Below, piece after piece: positions 1 through 7,019 of a stretch of 64,000 bases of DNA (the first letter of the stretch is position 1; every line of letters begins with the position of its first letter). The stretch comes from Aldehydirespirator sp965219165 (GTDB taxonomy: Bacteria > Actinomycetota > Acidimicrobiia > Acidimicrobiales > Aldehydirespiratoraceae). Under the pieces are notes generated by a model. The model made no database searches. It had not been told where the DNA came from and saw nothing but the letters and a program-made list of their open reading frames with translations. A program made the position numbers and the translations under genes. The stretch is taken from NCBI GenBank assembly GCA_965219165.1, contig CBDCMW010000002.1, positions 1,488,001 to 1,552,000 of the forward strand, read 5' to 3'.

Positions 1-2
1 CC

Positions 3-389
3 CGCTCCAACCAGCCCTCCGCGGAGCCGAAGCTGCGCCAGGCCGGCGTGGACCGCGTCGTCAATACCCATGAGATCGGCGGATCGAGGATGGCGGCGCT
101 GGTGCTGCAGCCCGACGTGGTCGAGTTCCTCGATGTCGTCATGCACGACGAGCAACTGGCCGTCCACCTGGCCGAGACCCGGATCGTCCTCGACGGACCG
201 TTCGACGGCATGGCCCTGTCGGCGTGTGAGATCAACGAGTCGACCGGGGCGACGGTGCTCGCGGTGCGTCGCGCCGAGTCGTTCGTGACCAACCCGCCGG
301 ACCACTTCGTGCTGGCCGCCGGCGACGTGCTCATCGCGCTGGGCACCATGAACCAGCTTGCAGAACTCAAGTCCAAGGCGAAGGTCTAG
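3..389 (+). CDS. K+ channel / Trk-type regulatory subunit, C-terminal part (5' end outside window)
   Basis: This is the tail of a protein with an RCK/TrkA-type regulatory module, which gates potassium flux at the membrane in response to nucleotides. The frame is open from the window edge, so the start is not visible; about 128 residues remain. The segment VVNTHEIGGSRMAALVLQPD followed by VVEFLDVV is typical of the end of the NAD-binding TrkA_N lobe. The rest resembles a TrkA_C domain, with NPPDHFVLAAGDVLIALG near the end. Without the N-terminus I cannot tell a fused channel from a soluble TrkA. The stop codon at 387-389 is the start of a 25-bp tandem repeat. Family confidence is good, gene-level identity moderate. 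Confidence 0.72.
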   Translation, partial: RSNQPSAEPKLRQAGVDRVVNTHEIGGSRMAALVLQPDVVEFLDVVMHDEQLAVHLAETRIVLDGPFDGMALSACEINESTGATVLAVRRAESFVTNPPDHFVLAAGDVLIALGTMNQLAELKSKAKV

Positions 390-462
390 GCCTCACGCCA
401 ACGCCCGCGTCCAGGCCTCACGGCAGCGCCCGCCTCCAGGACTCACGGCGACGGCAGCGTCC
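388..462. repeat. 25-bp tandem repeat x3 starting in the stop codon of the upstream gene
   Basis: Three adjacent 25-base units, 388-412, 413-437 and 438-462, each begin AGG(C/A)CTCACG and end in TCC. The first unit starts inside the TAG stop codon. The units differ by a few substitutions. No spacers and no nearby cas genes, so this is not CRISPR. Confidence 0.85.
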
Positions 463-513
463 ATCTCCTCGCAGTGTCGGCGCTGGCCCGGCCGGGTATC
501 GTGAGCGACGCTG

Positions 514-585
514 TCGGGGATGGTGTAATAGGTAACACAGCTGGTTCTGGTCCAGCCATTGGGGGTTCAAGTCCTCCTCCCCGAA
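514..585 (+). tRNA. tRNA-Gln (anticodon CTG)
   Basis: A complete 72-nt cloverleaf folds by hand. The acceptor stem is 514-520 with 578-584, the D stem GTGT/ACAC, the anticodon stem GCTGG/CCAGC with loop TTCTGGT and anticodon CTG at 547-549. The T arm is 561-577 with loop TTCAAGT. The discriminator is A and no CCA is encoded. Confidence 0.93.
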
Positions 586-631
586 CCCGGCGCTATGCTG
601 CGCCCGCCCGCGGCACCCGCGGCCCGCACCT

Positions 632-704
632 GCCCCGTTCGTCTAGCGGCCTAGGACGCCACCCTCTCAAGGTGGTAGCACGGGTTCAAATCCCGTACGG
701 GGTG
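632..704 (+). tRNA. tRNA-Glu (anticodon CTC)
   Basis: A complete 73-nt cloverleaf. The acceptor 632-638 pairs with 697-703 (one G-T pair at the first position), the anticodon stem is CCACC/GGTGG with loop CTCTCAA, and the anticodon CTC is at 666-668. The T loop is TTCAAAT and the discriminator G. It lies 46 bases after tRNA-Gln and may be co-transcribed with it. Confidence 0.93.
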
Positions 705-732
705 CTCCGAGTCTCGCCTCTTGCCGAGCCGC

Positions 733-1092
733 TCAAGCCGGCTGGTTGAGTTCGATCATGTTGCCGGCCGGATCGAAGAAGAAGGTCTGGCGGGCCGGCG
801 TTCCCGGCAGCGGCTTGGGGTCGGCCACCTCCACGCCCCGATCCCGCAGTTGCGCCACCGCGGCATCGATGTCGTCCACCCGGAAGGCCCAGTGCTGACC
901 GGCGGGCGGCACCCAGCCCTCGACCTCGATCAGGTGAACTTCGCCGCCGCCGGGGGTGCGCAGCCAGCGGCCGTCGAAGCCGAAGTCGGGCCGGGGCAGC
1001 ACGGCCATGCCCAGCACGTCGGTGTAGAACGGCGCGGCGACCTCCACATCGTCGACGTTGATCGACACGTGGTGCACCGGTCCGAGTTCCAT
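733..1092 (-). CDS. VOC (glyoxalase/bleomycin-resistance fold) family protein
   Basis: This is a 119-residue single vicinal-oxygen-chelate module. It opens with VHHVSINVDDVEVAAPFYTD and has HLIEVEGW near the middle and FFFDPAGNMIEL at the end, the usual metal-ligand neighbourhoods of the family. The substrate cannot be read from sequence. I chose the ATG at 1092 over the upstream TTG at 1101 because a TAACTT hexamer (1105-1100) sits exactly 7 bases before it, as expected for a leaderless transcript. It lies downstream of mutM on the same strand. The family call is firm; the function is unknown. Confidence 0.8.
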   Translation of the reverse strand: MELGPVHHVSINVDDVEVAAPFYTDVLGMAVLPRPDFGFDGRWLRTPGGGEVHLIEVEGWVPPAGQHWAFRVDDIDAAVAQLRDRGVEVADPKPLPGTPARQTFFFDPAGNMIELNQPA

Positions 1093-1099
1093 GAATTGC

Positions 1100-1105
1100 A
1101 AGTTA
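1100..1105 (-). promoter_or_regulatory. -10 element of the VOC gene (TAACTT), leaderless
   Basis: TAACTT fits TAnnnT and lies 7 bases upstream of the ATG at 1092, with no Shine-Dalgarno in between. Confidence 0.45.
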
Positions 1106-1146
1106 GCGCCGCTGGTGTGGCGCTGCGGGGGTTGGCGTCGCTGGTG

Positions 1147-1962
1147 CTAGCGCCGCTGGCAGGCCGGGCACCAAGTGGTTCCCCGGGCGTCGATCACCCG
1201 GCGACGCAGTTCGGTGCCGCAGCGCTCGCAGGGCTCGCCGGCCCGCCCGTAGCAGCGCAGATGGTGCTGGTTGCGCCCCCGTGCGCCGTCCAGCGCGGCG
1301 TAGTCGCGCAGCGTGGTGCCGCCGTGGCGCAGTCCCGAGGCGAGCGCGGCGCGGATCGCGTCGGCCAGCCGGCCGGCCCGCGGCTTCGACACGTAGCGGA
1401 TCGCTGGGTTGACGCCCGCCAGCCACAGCGCTTCGTCGGCGTAGATGTTGCCCACCCCGGCCACCGGCCGCTGAGACAGCAGTTGGGTCTTCACGCACCG
1501 TCGGCTGACCCGCAGGGCCTGCCAGAGGCTCTCGCCGGTGAACTGTTCGCTGAAGGGCTCGGGACCGAGGTGATTGAGCGTCGCGATGCTCTCGTAGTGG
1601 CCGGCCGGCACCACATGCACGCGGCCGAACCGGCGAACGTCGTGCAGCGTGAGCATGTCTTCGTCGTCGAGGCGCCACCAGGCCCGTAGGTGCGGGTGGG
1701 CCAGGTCGGCATCGTGCCCGATGGAGAGCTTGCCAGTCATGCCGAGATGGATGACCAGCTCATAGCCGGAGTCGCTGGAGTCGTCGAGGACGACTATGAG
1801 GTACTTGCCGCGGCGGCGCACCGCCGCGACCTCAGCGCCGACTGCCTCGATCGCCGGTGTGAATTTCGCCGAGGCGTGGGAGCCCGCGTCGGTGATGGAG
1901 CGGCCCGACAGCCGGGGTTCGAGTTGTATTCGGATGGTCTCGACCTCGGGAAGCTCGGGCAC
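1147..1962 (-). CDS. mutM: Formamidopyrimidine-DNA glycosylase (Fpg/MutM)
   Basis: This base-excision repair glycosylase/AP lyase removes 8-oxoguanine and ring-opened purines. The mature N-terminus is PELPEVETI; the N-terminal proline is the catalytic nucleophile and the next residue, Glu, the acid. That fixes the start at the GTG (1962) immediately before the proline rather than the TTG three codons upstream, which would bury it. A C-terminal zinc finger is complete: CYGRAGEPCERCG, then CPAC before the end. The 271-aa length is normal. A TACGTT hexamer 7 bases before the GTG supports this start. Orthology is clear. Confidence 0.95.
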   Translation of the reverse strand: MPELPEVETIRIQLEPRLSGRSITDAGSHASAKFTPAIEAVGAEVAAVRRRGKYLIVVLDDSSDSGYELVIHLGMTGKLSIGHDADLAHPHLRAWWRLDDEDMLTLHDVRRFGRVHVVPAGHYESIATLNHLGPEPFSEQFTGESLWQALRVSRRCVKTQLLSQRPVAGVGNIYADEALWLAGVNPAIRYVSKPRAGRLADAIRAALASGLRHGGTTLRDYAALDGARGRNQHHLRCYGRAGEPCERCGTELRRRVIDARGTTWCPACQRR

Positions 1963-1969
1963 TGGCCGC

Positions 1970-1975
1970 AACGTA
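1970..1975 (-). promoter_or_regulatory. -10 element of mutM (TACGTT), leaderless
   Basis: On the minus strand TACGTT is followed by 7 bases and then the GTG at 1962 that makes the catalytic proline N-terminal. Confidence 0.45.
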
Positions 1976-2068
1976 CTGGACGCTGGACGCCTCCAGTGGC
2001 GATCCGGCGGCGCGAACCAACAGCGTCAGACGCGCCTACGGGAGATCCGGCGGTGCGTAGGCGGAGAG

Positions 2069-2377
2069 TCAGGCCGCGGCGGTCGCTCCGTTCGCGCCCC
2101 GCACGATCATGTCGATCGCATCGATGAGATCGGGCCGGCTCCTGAAGTACTCGGCTTGCTCGCCTCTCCAGGGCTGCACCAGCGCCTCAGGTTCAAATCC
2201 CGCCCGTTGCCATGCCGTGGCCACAATCCGCAGGGCCGAATCGACCTCGGGCGATGCTGCCGTGACGGCGGCGGCTGCCATGGCGTCCACGTCGACGGTC
2301 TCGCTGCTCACCAGGGGTCGGCGGATGGTGGAGATGCGGAACCGGATGGCTTCGGCGGCAATGCGGGTGGGATTCAT
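2069..2377 (-). CDS. Hypothetical protein, 102 aa
   Basis: I do not recognise a family. The protein starts MNPTRIAAEAIRFRISTIRR and has an amphipathic, alanine-rich first half. The second half is more polar (WQRAGFEPEALVQPWRGEQ, then RSRPDLIDAIDMIVRG). It has no signal peptide, membrane span or cysteine. It lies between hemH and mutM on the same strand. Coding is plausible because the frame fits the gap and has a natural acidic/hydrophobic pattern, but no Shine-Dalgarno is evident. Confidence 0.5.
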   Translation of the reverse strand: MNPTRIAAEAIRFRISTIRRPLVSSETVDVDAMAAAAVTAASPEVDSALRIVATAWQRAGFEPEALVQPWRGEQAEYFRSRPDLIDAIDMIVRGANGATAAA

Positions 2378-2436
2378 GGATCAGGTGCTGAGGCTGCGGA
2401 TCTCCGGGGGATCAGATGACACACACAAAATTAGTG

Positions 2437-2445
2437 TTATCCACA
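2437..2445 (+). promoter_or_regulatory. DnaA-box-like 9-mer (TTATCCACA)
   Basis: An exact match to the DnaA consensus TTATNCACA, lying in the gap between hemH and the 102-aa gene. Isolated boxes occur away from oriC and may regulate or titrate DnaA. Confidence 0.4.
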
Positions 2446-2451
2446 GGGCAA

Positions 2452-2555
2452 GTGGTGGACCCACGTCAGTGGGGGAACCCTCCGCGTGGTGGACCCTCAG
2501 GTCGGTCGAACCCTGCGCGCAATGGACCCTCAGGTTGCGGTTGAGCCCCGTCAGG
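2452..2555. repeat. About 34-bp degenerate tandem repeat x3 at the hemH stop codon
   Basis: The motif TGGACCC recurs at 2455, 2490 and 2523 (periods 35 and 33). Copies 2 and 3 share TGGACCCTCAGGT exactly. The third copy runs into the hemH stop codon at 2551-2553. Confidence 0.65.
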
Positions 2556-3576
2556 ATCGGATCGGGCAGCAGCCCGCGGGGCACGCGTCGGAGCCGGCGC
2601 CGAGACGGCCGAGCGAGCGGCGAGGAACGCTGGGGTCGAGGCGCTCCTCGACCAACTCCTGCCACATGGCCACGAAGCGATCGTCGGGCTCGGTGCCGGG
2701 CGTCACGGCCCGGGCCAGTCGCAGGCCCAGAGCGTCCGCGGTGCCGGCCGCCACCACATCGAGGTCCCACACAACCTCCATGTGGTCGGTGACGAAGCCG
2801 ATGGGGGCCAGCACCACAGCCTCGACGCCGTGGCTGCTGGAAAGCTCCTCGAGGCACTCGTTCACGTCGGGCTCCAGCCACCGCACCGAGGGCGGCCCGC
2901 TGCGGCTCTGCCAGGCCATGGTCCAGGCGTCGAAGCCGGCACCGGACGCCACCAGCCGGGCGGCCTCGTGCAGTTGGCGCTCATAGTTGCAGCCCGCGGC
3001 CATGGCCTCGGGGATCGAGTGGGCCGTGAACACCAGCCGGGCCTTCGAGCGGAGCTCGACGGGCAGGCCCAGGCGCGCCTCGGCGACCGCGTCCACGAAG
3101 GGCAGCACGAAGCCAGGATGGTCGTAGTAGGCGCGCACCTTGTCGATGGCGGGCGCGGCCCCGTCCACCGCGGTCCGGGCTGCCGCGATGTCGTCGAGGT
3201 ACTGGCGGCAACCCGAGTGCGACGAGTATGCGGATGTGACGACGGCGAGCGCCCGGCGATGTCCCGCCGCAGCCATCTCGGCCACGGTGTCGGCCAGATA
3301 CGGAGTCCAGTTGCGGTTGCCCCAGTACACCGCCAGGTCGTGGCCCGCGGCCGCGAGCCTGCCGGCCAGCGCGGCGCGCAGCCGGCGGCACTGGGCGTTC
3401 AGGGGGCTGACTCCACCGAAGCGGTGGTACTGCTGCGCCACCGCGGCGAGGCGCTCCGGGGGGATCTCGCGTCCCGCGGTGACGTTGGCGAGGAACGGCT
3501 CGACGTCGGACGGGCCTTCCGGACCCCCGAACGACACGATCACCACGGCGTCGTATTGAGTGTCAGTCATCCCCAT
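2551..3576 (-). CDS. hemH: Ferrochelatase (coproporphyrin/protoporphyrin ferrochelatase)
   Basis: It inserts ferrous iron into a porphyrin in the last part of heme synthesis. The N-terminal VVIVSFGGPEGPSDVEPFL, the central VFTAHSIPEAM (catalytic histidine) and the later IGFVTDHMEVVWDLD are ferrochelatase signatures. In actinobacteria this family usually acts on coproporphyrin III (CpfC); that is family knowledge, not shown here. The C-terminus ACPAGCCPI is cysteine-rich, recalling the [2Fe-2S]-binding tail of many actinobacterial ferrochelatases (inference). Length 341 aa. The start could instead be the second ATG at 3570. DnaA-box-like 9-mers flank the gene. Confidence 0.93.
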   Translation of the reverse strand: MGMTDTQYDAVVIVSFGGPEGPSDVEPFLANVTAGREIPPERLAAVAQQYHRFGGVSPLNAQCRRLRAALAGRLAAAGHDLAVYWGNRNWTPYLADTVAEMAAAGHRRALAVVTSAYSSHSGCRQYLDDIAAARTAVDGAAPAIDKVRAYYDHPGFVLPFVDAVAEARLGLPVELRSKARLVFTAHSIPEAMAAGCNYERQLHEAARLVASGAGFDAWTMAWQSRSGPPSVRWLEPDVNECLEELSSSHGVEAVVLAPIGFVTDHMEVVWDLDVVAAGTADALGLRLARAVTPGTEPDDRFVAMWQELVEERLDPSVPRRSLGRLGAGSDACPAGCCPIRS

Positions 3577-3577
3577 C

Positions 3578-3608
3578 TAATCCACAGGCTTTGAAGGAGT
3601 TATCCACA
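3578..3608 (+). promoter_or_regulatory. Pair of DnaA-box-like sequences upstream of hemH
   Basis: TTATCCACA at 3600-3608 is exact; TAATCCACA at 3578-3586 differs at one position. They are 13 bases apart in the same orientation, just upstream of the hemH start. Confidence 0.4.
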
Positions 3609-3634
3609 GCTCTGTCCCCTGCACAGGGCCGTGC

Positions 3635-4336
3635 TCACTCCAGCACGCCGAAGCTCTCCAAGTCTTCGTCGAGTGTCGACAGGATGTGGTCTATCGTCGC
3701 CTGCCGGGTGCTGCGGCGGGTCTGCGCGAACGCGGTCCGGCGCACATGCGCGGCCAGCGCGCCGGCCCGCCGCATCGCGGCCCCGTACAGCTCGTCGGCC
3801 GCGACCACCTCGTCGAGGAAGCCGGCTCCGGCCGCGCCGTGCGGCGAGTACGCCGTGGCCAGAGCGGTCGCAGCGGTGAAGTGCTGGGGGCTGAGCCGGT
3901 CCCGGGCCAGCTCCACCGCGAAGATAGGCAGCGGCATGCCGATGGACACCTCGATCAGTCCGATCTTGGCGTCGACGTCGGCGCCGATGCGCACGTCGCT
4001 CGACAGCAGCATGATCGCGCCGAACGCGAGGGCGTGGCCGGTGCAGGCGGCCACCACCGGAACCCCGGCTCCGTAGATCCGCATGGCTGTGCGGGCCCCC
4101 GCGGCCACGAGGGGTCGGGCCGCCTCGGGGCCCTGGCTCATGACGCTCAGATCGAATCCGGCGCTGAAGCGGCCCTCCCGGCCGGTTATCACCAGCGCTC
4201 CGGCGCTCTGCTCGGCGTCTTCGACGGCGGCGTCGATGACCGCGATCGTGTCGTAGCCCACCGCGTTGGCCTTGCCGTCGTCGAGGCGCAGAACGGCGAT
4301 GCCGTCAGTGACTTCATAGGCCGTCTTCGATGTCAT
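3635..4336 (-). CDS. Crotonase-superfamily protein (enoyl-CoA hydratase/isomerase)
   Basis: This 233-residue crotonase-fold protein acts on an acyl-CoA thioester. TDGIAVLRLDDGKANAV, GREGRFSAGFDLSVM (first oxyanion-hole strand) and ACTGHALAFGAIMLLSSDVRIG (second) are classic. The position that is the catalytic Glu in true hydratases is within KIGLIEVSIGMPLP, which keeps a Glu. The exact reaction cannot be assigned. The start ATG at 4336 is the first codon of recognisable crotonase sequence; the longer open frame upstream is antisense to the next gene. Divergent from the NifU-domain gene, sharing an 81-base intergenic region. Confidence 0.85.
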   Translation of the reverse strand: MTSKTAYEVTDGIAVLRLDDGKANAVGYDTIAVIDAAVEDAEQSAGALVITGREGRFSAGFDLSVMSQGPEAARPLVAAGARTAMRIYGAGVPVVAACTGHALAFGAIMLLSSDVRIGADVDAKIGLIEVSIGMPLPIFAVELARDRLSPQHFTAATALATAYSPHGAAGAGFLDEVVAADELYGAAMRRAGALAAHVRRTAFAQTRRSTRQATIDHILSTLDEDLESFGVLE

Positions 4337-4404
4337 GACCGCACCGTATCGCGAGCGCTTCCCCCGCCCGCCCATCTGCCGACCGCCCGCGGGGCGCGCC
4401 TCGG

Positions 4405-4410
4405 TAGGAT
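4405..4410 (+). promoter_or_regulatory. -10 element of the NifU-domain gene (TAGGAT), leaderless
   Basis: TAGGAT ends 7 bases before the ATG at 4418, the spacing expected when transcription starts at the start codon. Confidence 0.45.
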
Positions 4411-4417
4411 CGGAGCC

Positions 4418-5071
4418 ATGACCGACACTGCCGCAGTTCCGACCGACGCACCCGCGGCGTCCACCGGGGAGGTGATGATCGTCACGGACGTGGCCCGGAC
4501 GGCCGTGCTGGCCATCCGCGACCGTGAGGACGACGCCGAGTCTCTGGCACTGAGGATCGAGGTGACCGGCACCGCGGGCATCGACTACACCTACGACCTG
4601 GCCCTCGACCCCGTGTCGGACGCGGCCGCCGACGACCACATTCACACTGACCGCGGACTGACGGTGATAGTGCCCGACGCCAGCGTCAGCCGGCTTCGGG
4701 GCTCCACCCTGGACGTGCCGTCGATGCCCGGTCAGGGCGGGCTCGTCATTCGCAACCCCAACCGCCCCAACCCCCTGGGCGACATGGGCCGCCTGGAGCT
4801 GACCGGTGGGATCGCAGAGAAGGTGCAGCAGTTGCTCGATGTGAGCATCAACCCTGCGCTGGCCTCGCACGGGGGCTACGCCAGCCTGGTGTCGGTGCAG
4901 GACGACGACACGGTGGTGGTGACCATGGGCGGCGGCTGCCAGGGCTGCGCCATGAGCCAGGCCACGCTGTCCGACGGGATCAAGCTGGCCATCATCGAGG
5001 CCATCCCCGAGGTGACCGAGGTGGTCGACGTCACCGACCACACCGCCGGCGAGAACCCCTACTACAGCTAG
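4418..5071 (+). CDS. NfuA-like Fe-S cluster carrier (HesB-like plus NifU C-terminal domain)
   Basis: A 217-aa protein likely to carry and deliver Fe-S clusters. Residues from about 20 to 115 resemble an A-type (IscA/HesB) fold, ending GGLVIRNPNRPNP, as in NfuA. Residues from about 125 to 205 are a NifU C-terminal domain with VSINPALASHGG and the cluster-binding CxxC in GGGCQGCAMS. As in many NfuA proteins, the A-type part lacks the usual cysteines. Nearby Fe-S users include dxs-pathway IspH and MoaA, but they are not operonic with it. Confidence 0.85.
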   Translation: MTDTAAVPTDAPAASTGEVMIVTDVARTAVLAIRDREDDAESLALRIEVTGTAGIDYTYDLALDPVSDAAADDHIHTDRGLTVIVPDASVSRLRGSTLDVPSMPGQGGLVIRNPNRPNPLGDMGRLELTGGIAEKVQQLLDVSINPALASHGGYASLVSVQDDDTVVVTMGGGCQGCAMSQATLSDGIKLAIIEAIPEVTEVVDVTDHTAGENPYYS

Positions 5072-5116
5072 CCCCTGGCCGGTCGCCGACTGCCGCGGCG
5101 GGACCCTGTGGAGGAC

Positions 5117-5215
5117 CTACAGCAGCTCTGCTTGACCGAGGCCGCGATTGCGGCGGCTGCGAGGCTCTACAACAACTCTGCTTTGACGGTTGCCGCGATC
5201 CCGGCGGCGTCGAGG
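5117..5215. repeat. Tandem duplication of the dxs 3' end (about 50 bp x2)
   Basis: The last 16 codons of dxs plus stop (5167-5215) are repeated immediately beyond the stop (5117-5166). The outer copy would read IAASV then KAELL and stop, like the real end IAATVKAELL, but carries a one-base deletion and several substitutions. Confidence 0.75.
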
Positions 5216-7008
5216 CCCAAGTCGGCCAGGATGTCGTCGGCCTTGCCGTGCGGAAGGTAGTCGAGCGGCACCCCGAGCACCCGCACCCTGGGGGCTGCTC
5301 GCCCCGCGGCCTCGGCAGACTCCGACAGGGCGTCGCGGATCGCCGCGCCCGCGCCCCCGGCGCGCAGCCCGTCCTCGACGGTCACCACCGTCTCGTACCC
5401 GGCCGCGTCGGCGAGCATCTCGTCGCACAGCGGGCTCACAGCCCGGGGATCCCAGACAGTCGCGTCCGCCCCTTCGGCCGCGAGGAGCTCGGCGGCCTGC
5501 TCGCAGGCCTCCAGCATCTTGCCGACGCCGATGAGGCACAGCCGGCCGTCGCCGGTCCGCGCCTTGCGGGCCCGCAGCCCCGAGCCCACCTCGTTCGGGC
5601 CGACGCTGCGGGCCGCGGTCTTGGGCCAGCGGATGGCGACCGGACCGCCGGTCATGTCCATGGCGTCGAGCATCATCCGCTCCAGCTCCTGAAGCGATGA
5701 CGGCGCCAGCACCACCATGCCCGGAACCTTGGTGAGCAGCACCATGTCGAGCACGCCGTGATGCGACGGCCCGTCGTCTCCGGTGATCCCCGCTCGGTCG
5801 ATGCAGAACACCACCGGCGCCCGGTGCATGCCACAGTCGAGGTTGACCTGGTCGAAGGCCCGGCTCAGGAACGTGCTGTACACGGCGAAGAACGGCCGCA
5901 GCCCCCCCATGGCCATGCCCACGGCCGAGGTCACCGCGTGCTGCTCGGCGATGCCCACGTCGATGCAGCGGTCGCCGAAGTGCTCACGGAACGGCAGCAG
6001 CCCGGTGGAGTCGGGCATGGCCGCGGTGATGGCCACGACCTCGGGGTGCAGACCGCCCAGCTTGACCATCATGTCGGAGAACATGCCGGTGTAGGTGCCG
6101 GGCTTCACCTTGCCGACGTCGTGCATGTGCTTGATCTGGTCCTCCTCGGCCGGGCCGTAGCCCCGCCCCTTCTGGGTGAGGACGTGGACCACCACCGGCC
6201 CGTCGAATTGGGCCGCGTTGGACAGCGCCTCCTCCAGATCGGGAATGTCGTGGCCGTCGAACGGTCCCAGGTAGCGGACTCCGAGGTTCTCGAAGAACCC
6301 GGCCGAGTCCCACAGCTCGCGCAGAGCGGCCGTCGACATCTTCATGCCGCGCTGGAGCGTCTCGCCCACCCAGGGGATGCGCTCGGCTATGCCTTCGAGT
6401 TGGTCCTTGCGGCGCATGATCTTGGGGTTGGACCTGAACCGCACGAGGCTCTCGCTCAGCCGTGAGACGGTGGGGGCGTAGCTGCGGCCGTTGTCGTTGA
6501 GCACGACGATCACGTTGCGGCCGCTGTGACCGATGTTGTTGAGCCCCTCGAAGGCCATGCCTCCGGTCAGGGCGCCGTCTCCGACGACGGCGATGACGCG
6601 CCGCCGGGTGTCCGAGGACTCGAACGCGGTGGCCACGCCGTGCGCGTAGGACAGCACGGTGGAGGCGTGGCTGTTCTCGATCCAGTCGTGGGGCGACTCC
6701 GCCCGAGACGGGTAGCCCGACAGCCCCCCGGAGGTCCGCAGGCTGTCGAATTCGGCGGCGCGTCCGGTGAGCATCTTGTGGATGTAGGCCTGGTGGCCGA
6801 TGTCCCACAGGATCGCATCGTGGGGAGAGCGGAACACGCGGTGCAGCGCCACCGTGAGCTCCACGGAGCCGAGATTCGACCCCAGATGCCCGCCCCGGGC
6901 GCTGACCGCCTCGATGATCCGGGCGCGGATCTGCCCGCAGAGATCCTCGAGCTCCTCGTAAGACCGTTCGCGCAGGTCGTCGGGTCCTGTGATTGAGTCG
7001 AGCTGCAT
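5167..7008 (-). CDS. dxs: 1-deoxy-D-xylulose-5-phosphate synthase
   Basis: The first enzyme of the MEP isoprenoid pathway, condensing pyruvate and glyceraldehyde 3-phosphate with thiamine diphosphate. GGHLGSNLG is at residues 39-47. The ThDP/Mg motif GDGALTGGMAFEGLNN lies near 150-165. DRAGITGDDGPSHHG marks the transketolase-type pyrimidine domain, and a C-terminal transketolase domain follows. Length 613 aa, normal. Start ATG at 7008, with GGAG a suitable distance upstream; the longer frame upstream is antisense/overlap sequence. The MEP enzyme IspH is also encoded in this window, supporting a MEP route. Confidence 0.96.
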   Translation of the reverse strand: MQLDSITGPDDLRERSYEELEDLCGQIRARIIEAVSARGGHLGSNLGSVELTVALHRVFRSPHDAILWDIGHQAYIHKMLTGRAAEFDSLRTSGGLSGYPSRAESPHDWIENSHASTVLSYAHGVATAFESSDTRRRVIAVVGDGALTGGMAFEGLNNIGHSGRNVIVVLNDNGRSYAPTVSRLSESLVRFRSNPKIMRRKDQLEGIAERIPWVGETLQRGMKMSTAALRELWDSAGFFENLGVRYLGPFDGHDIPDLEEALSNAAQFDGPVVVHVLTQKGRGYGPAEEDQIKHMHDVGKVKPGTYTGMFSDMMVKLGGLHPEVVAITAAMPDSTGLLPFREHFGDRCIDVGIAEQHAVTSAVGMAMGGLRPFFAVYSTFLSRAFDQVNLDCGMHRAPVVFCIDRAGITGDDGPSHHGVLDMVLLTKVPGMVVLAPSSLQELERMMLDAMDMTGGPVAIRWPKTAARSVGPNEVGSGLRARKARTGDGRLCLIGVGKMLEACEQAAELLAAEGADATVWDPRAVSPLCDEMLADAAGYETVVTVEDGLRAGGAGAAIRDALSESAEAAGRAAPRVRVLGVPLDYLPHGKADDILADLGLDAAGIAATVKAELL

Positions 7009-7019
7009 TGTCGTTGCTC

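Noticed and set aside
2437..3608. Replication origin suggested by DnaA-box-like 9-mers
   Set aside because: Only two exact boxes over 1.2 kb and no dnaA/dnaN/rpmH context.
3635..5041. Very long minus-strand open frame fused to the crotonase gene
   Set aside because: The upstream part is antisense to the NifU-domain gene and shows no protein-like pattern; the crotonase starts at 4336.
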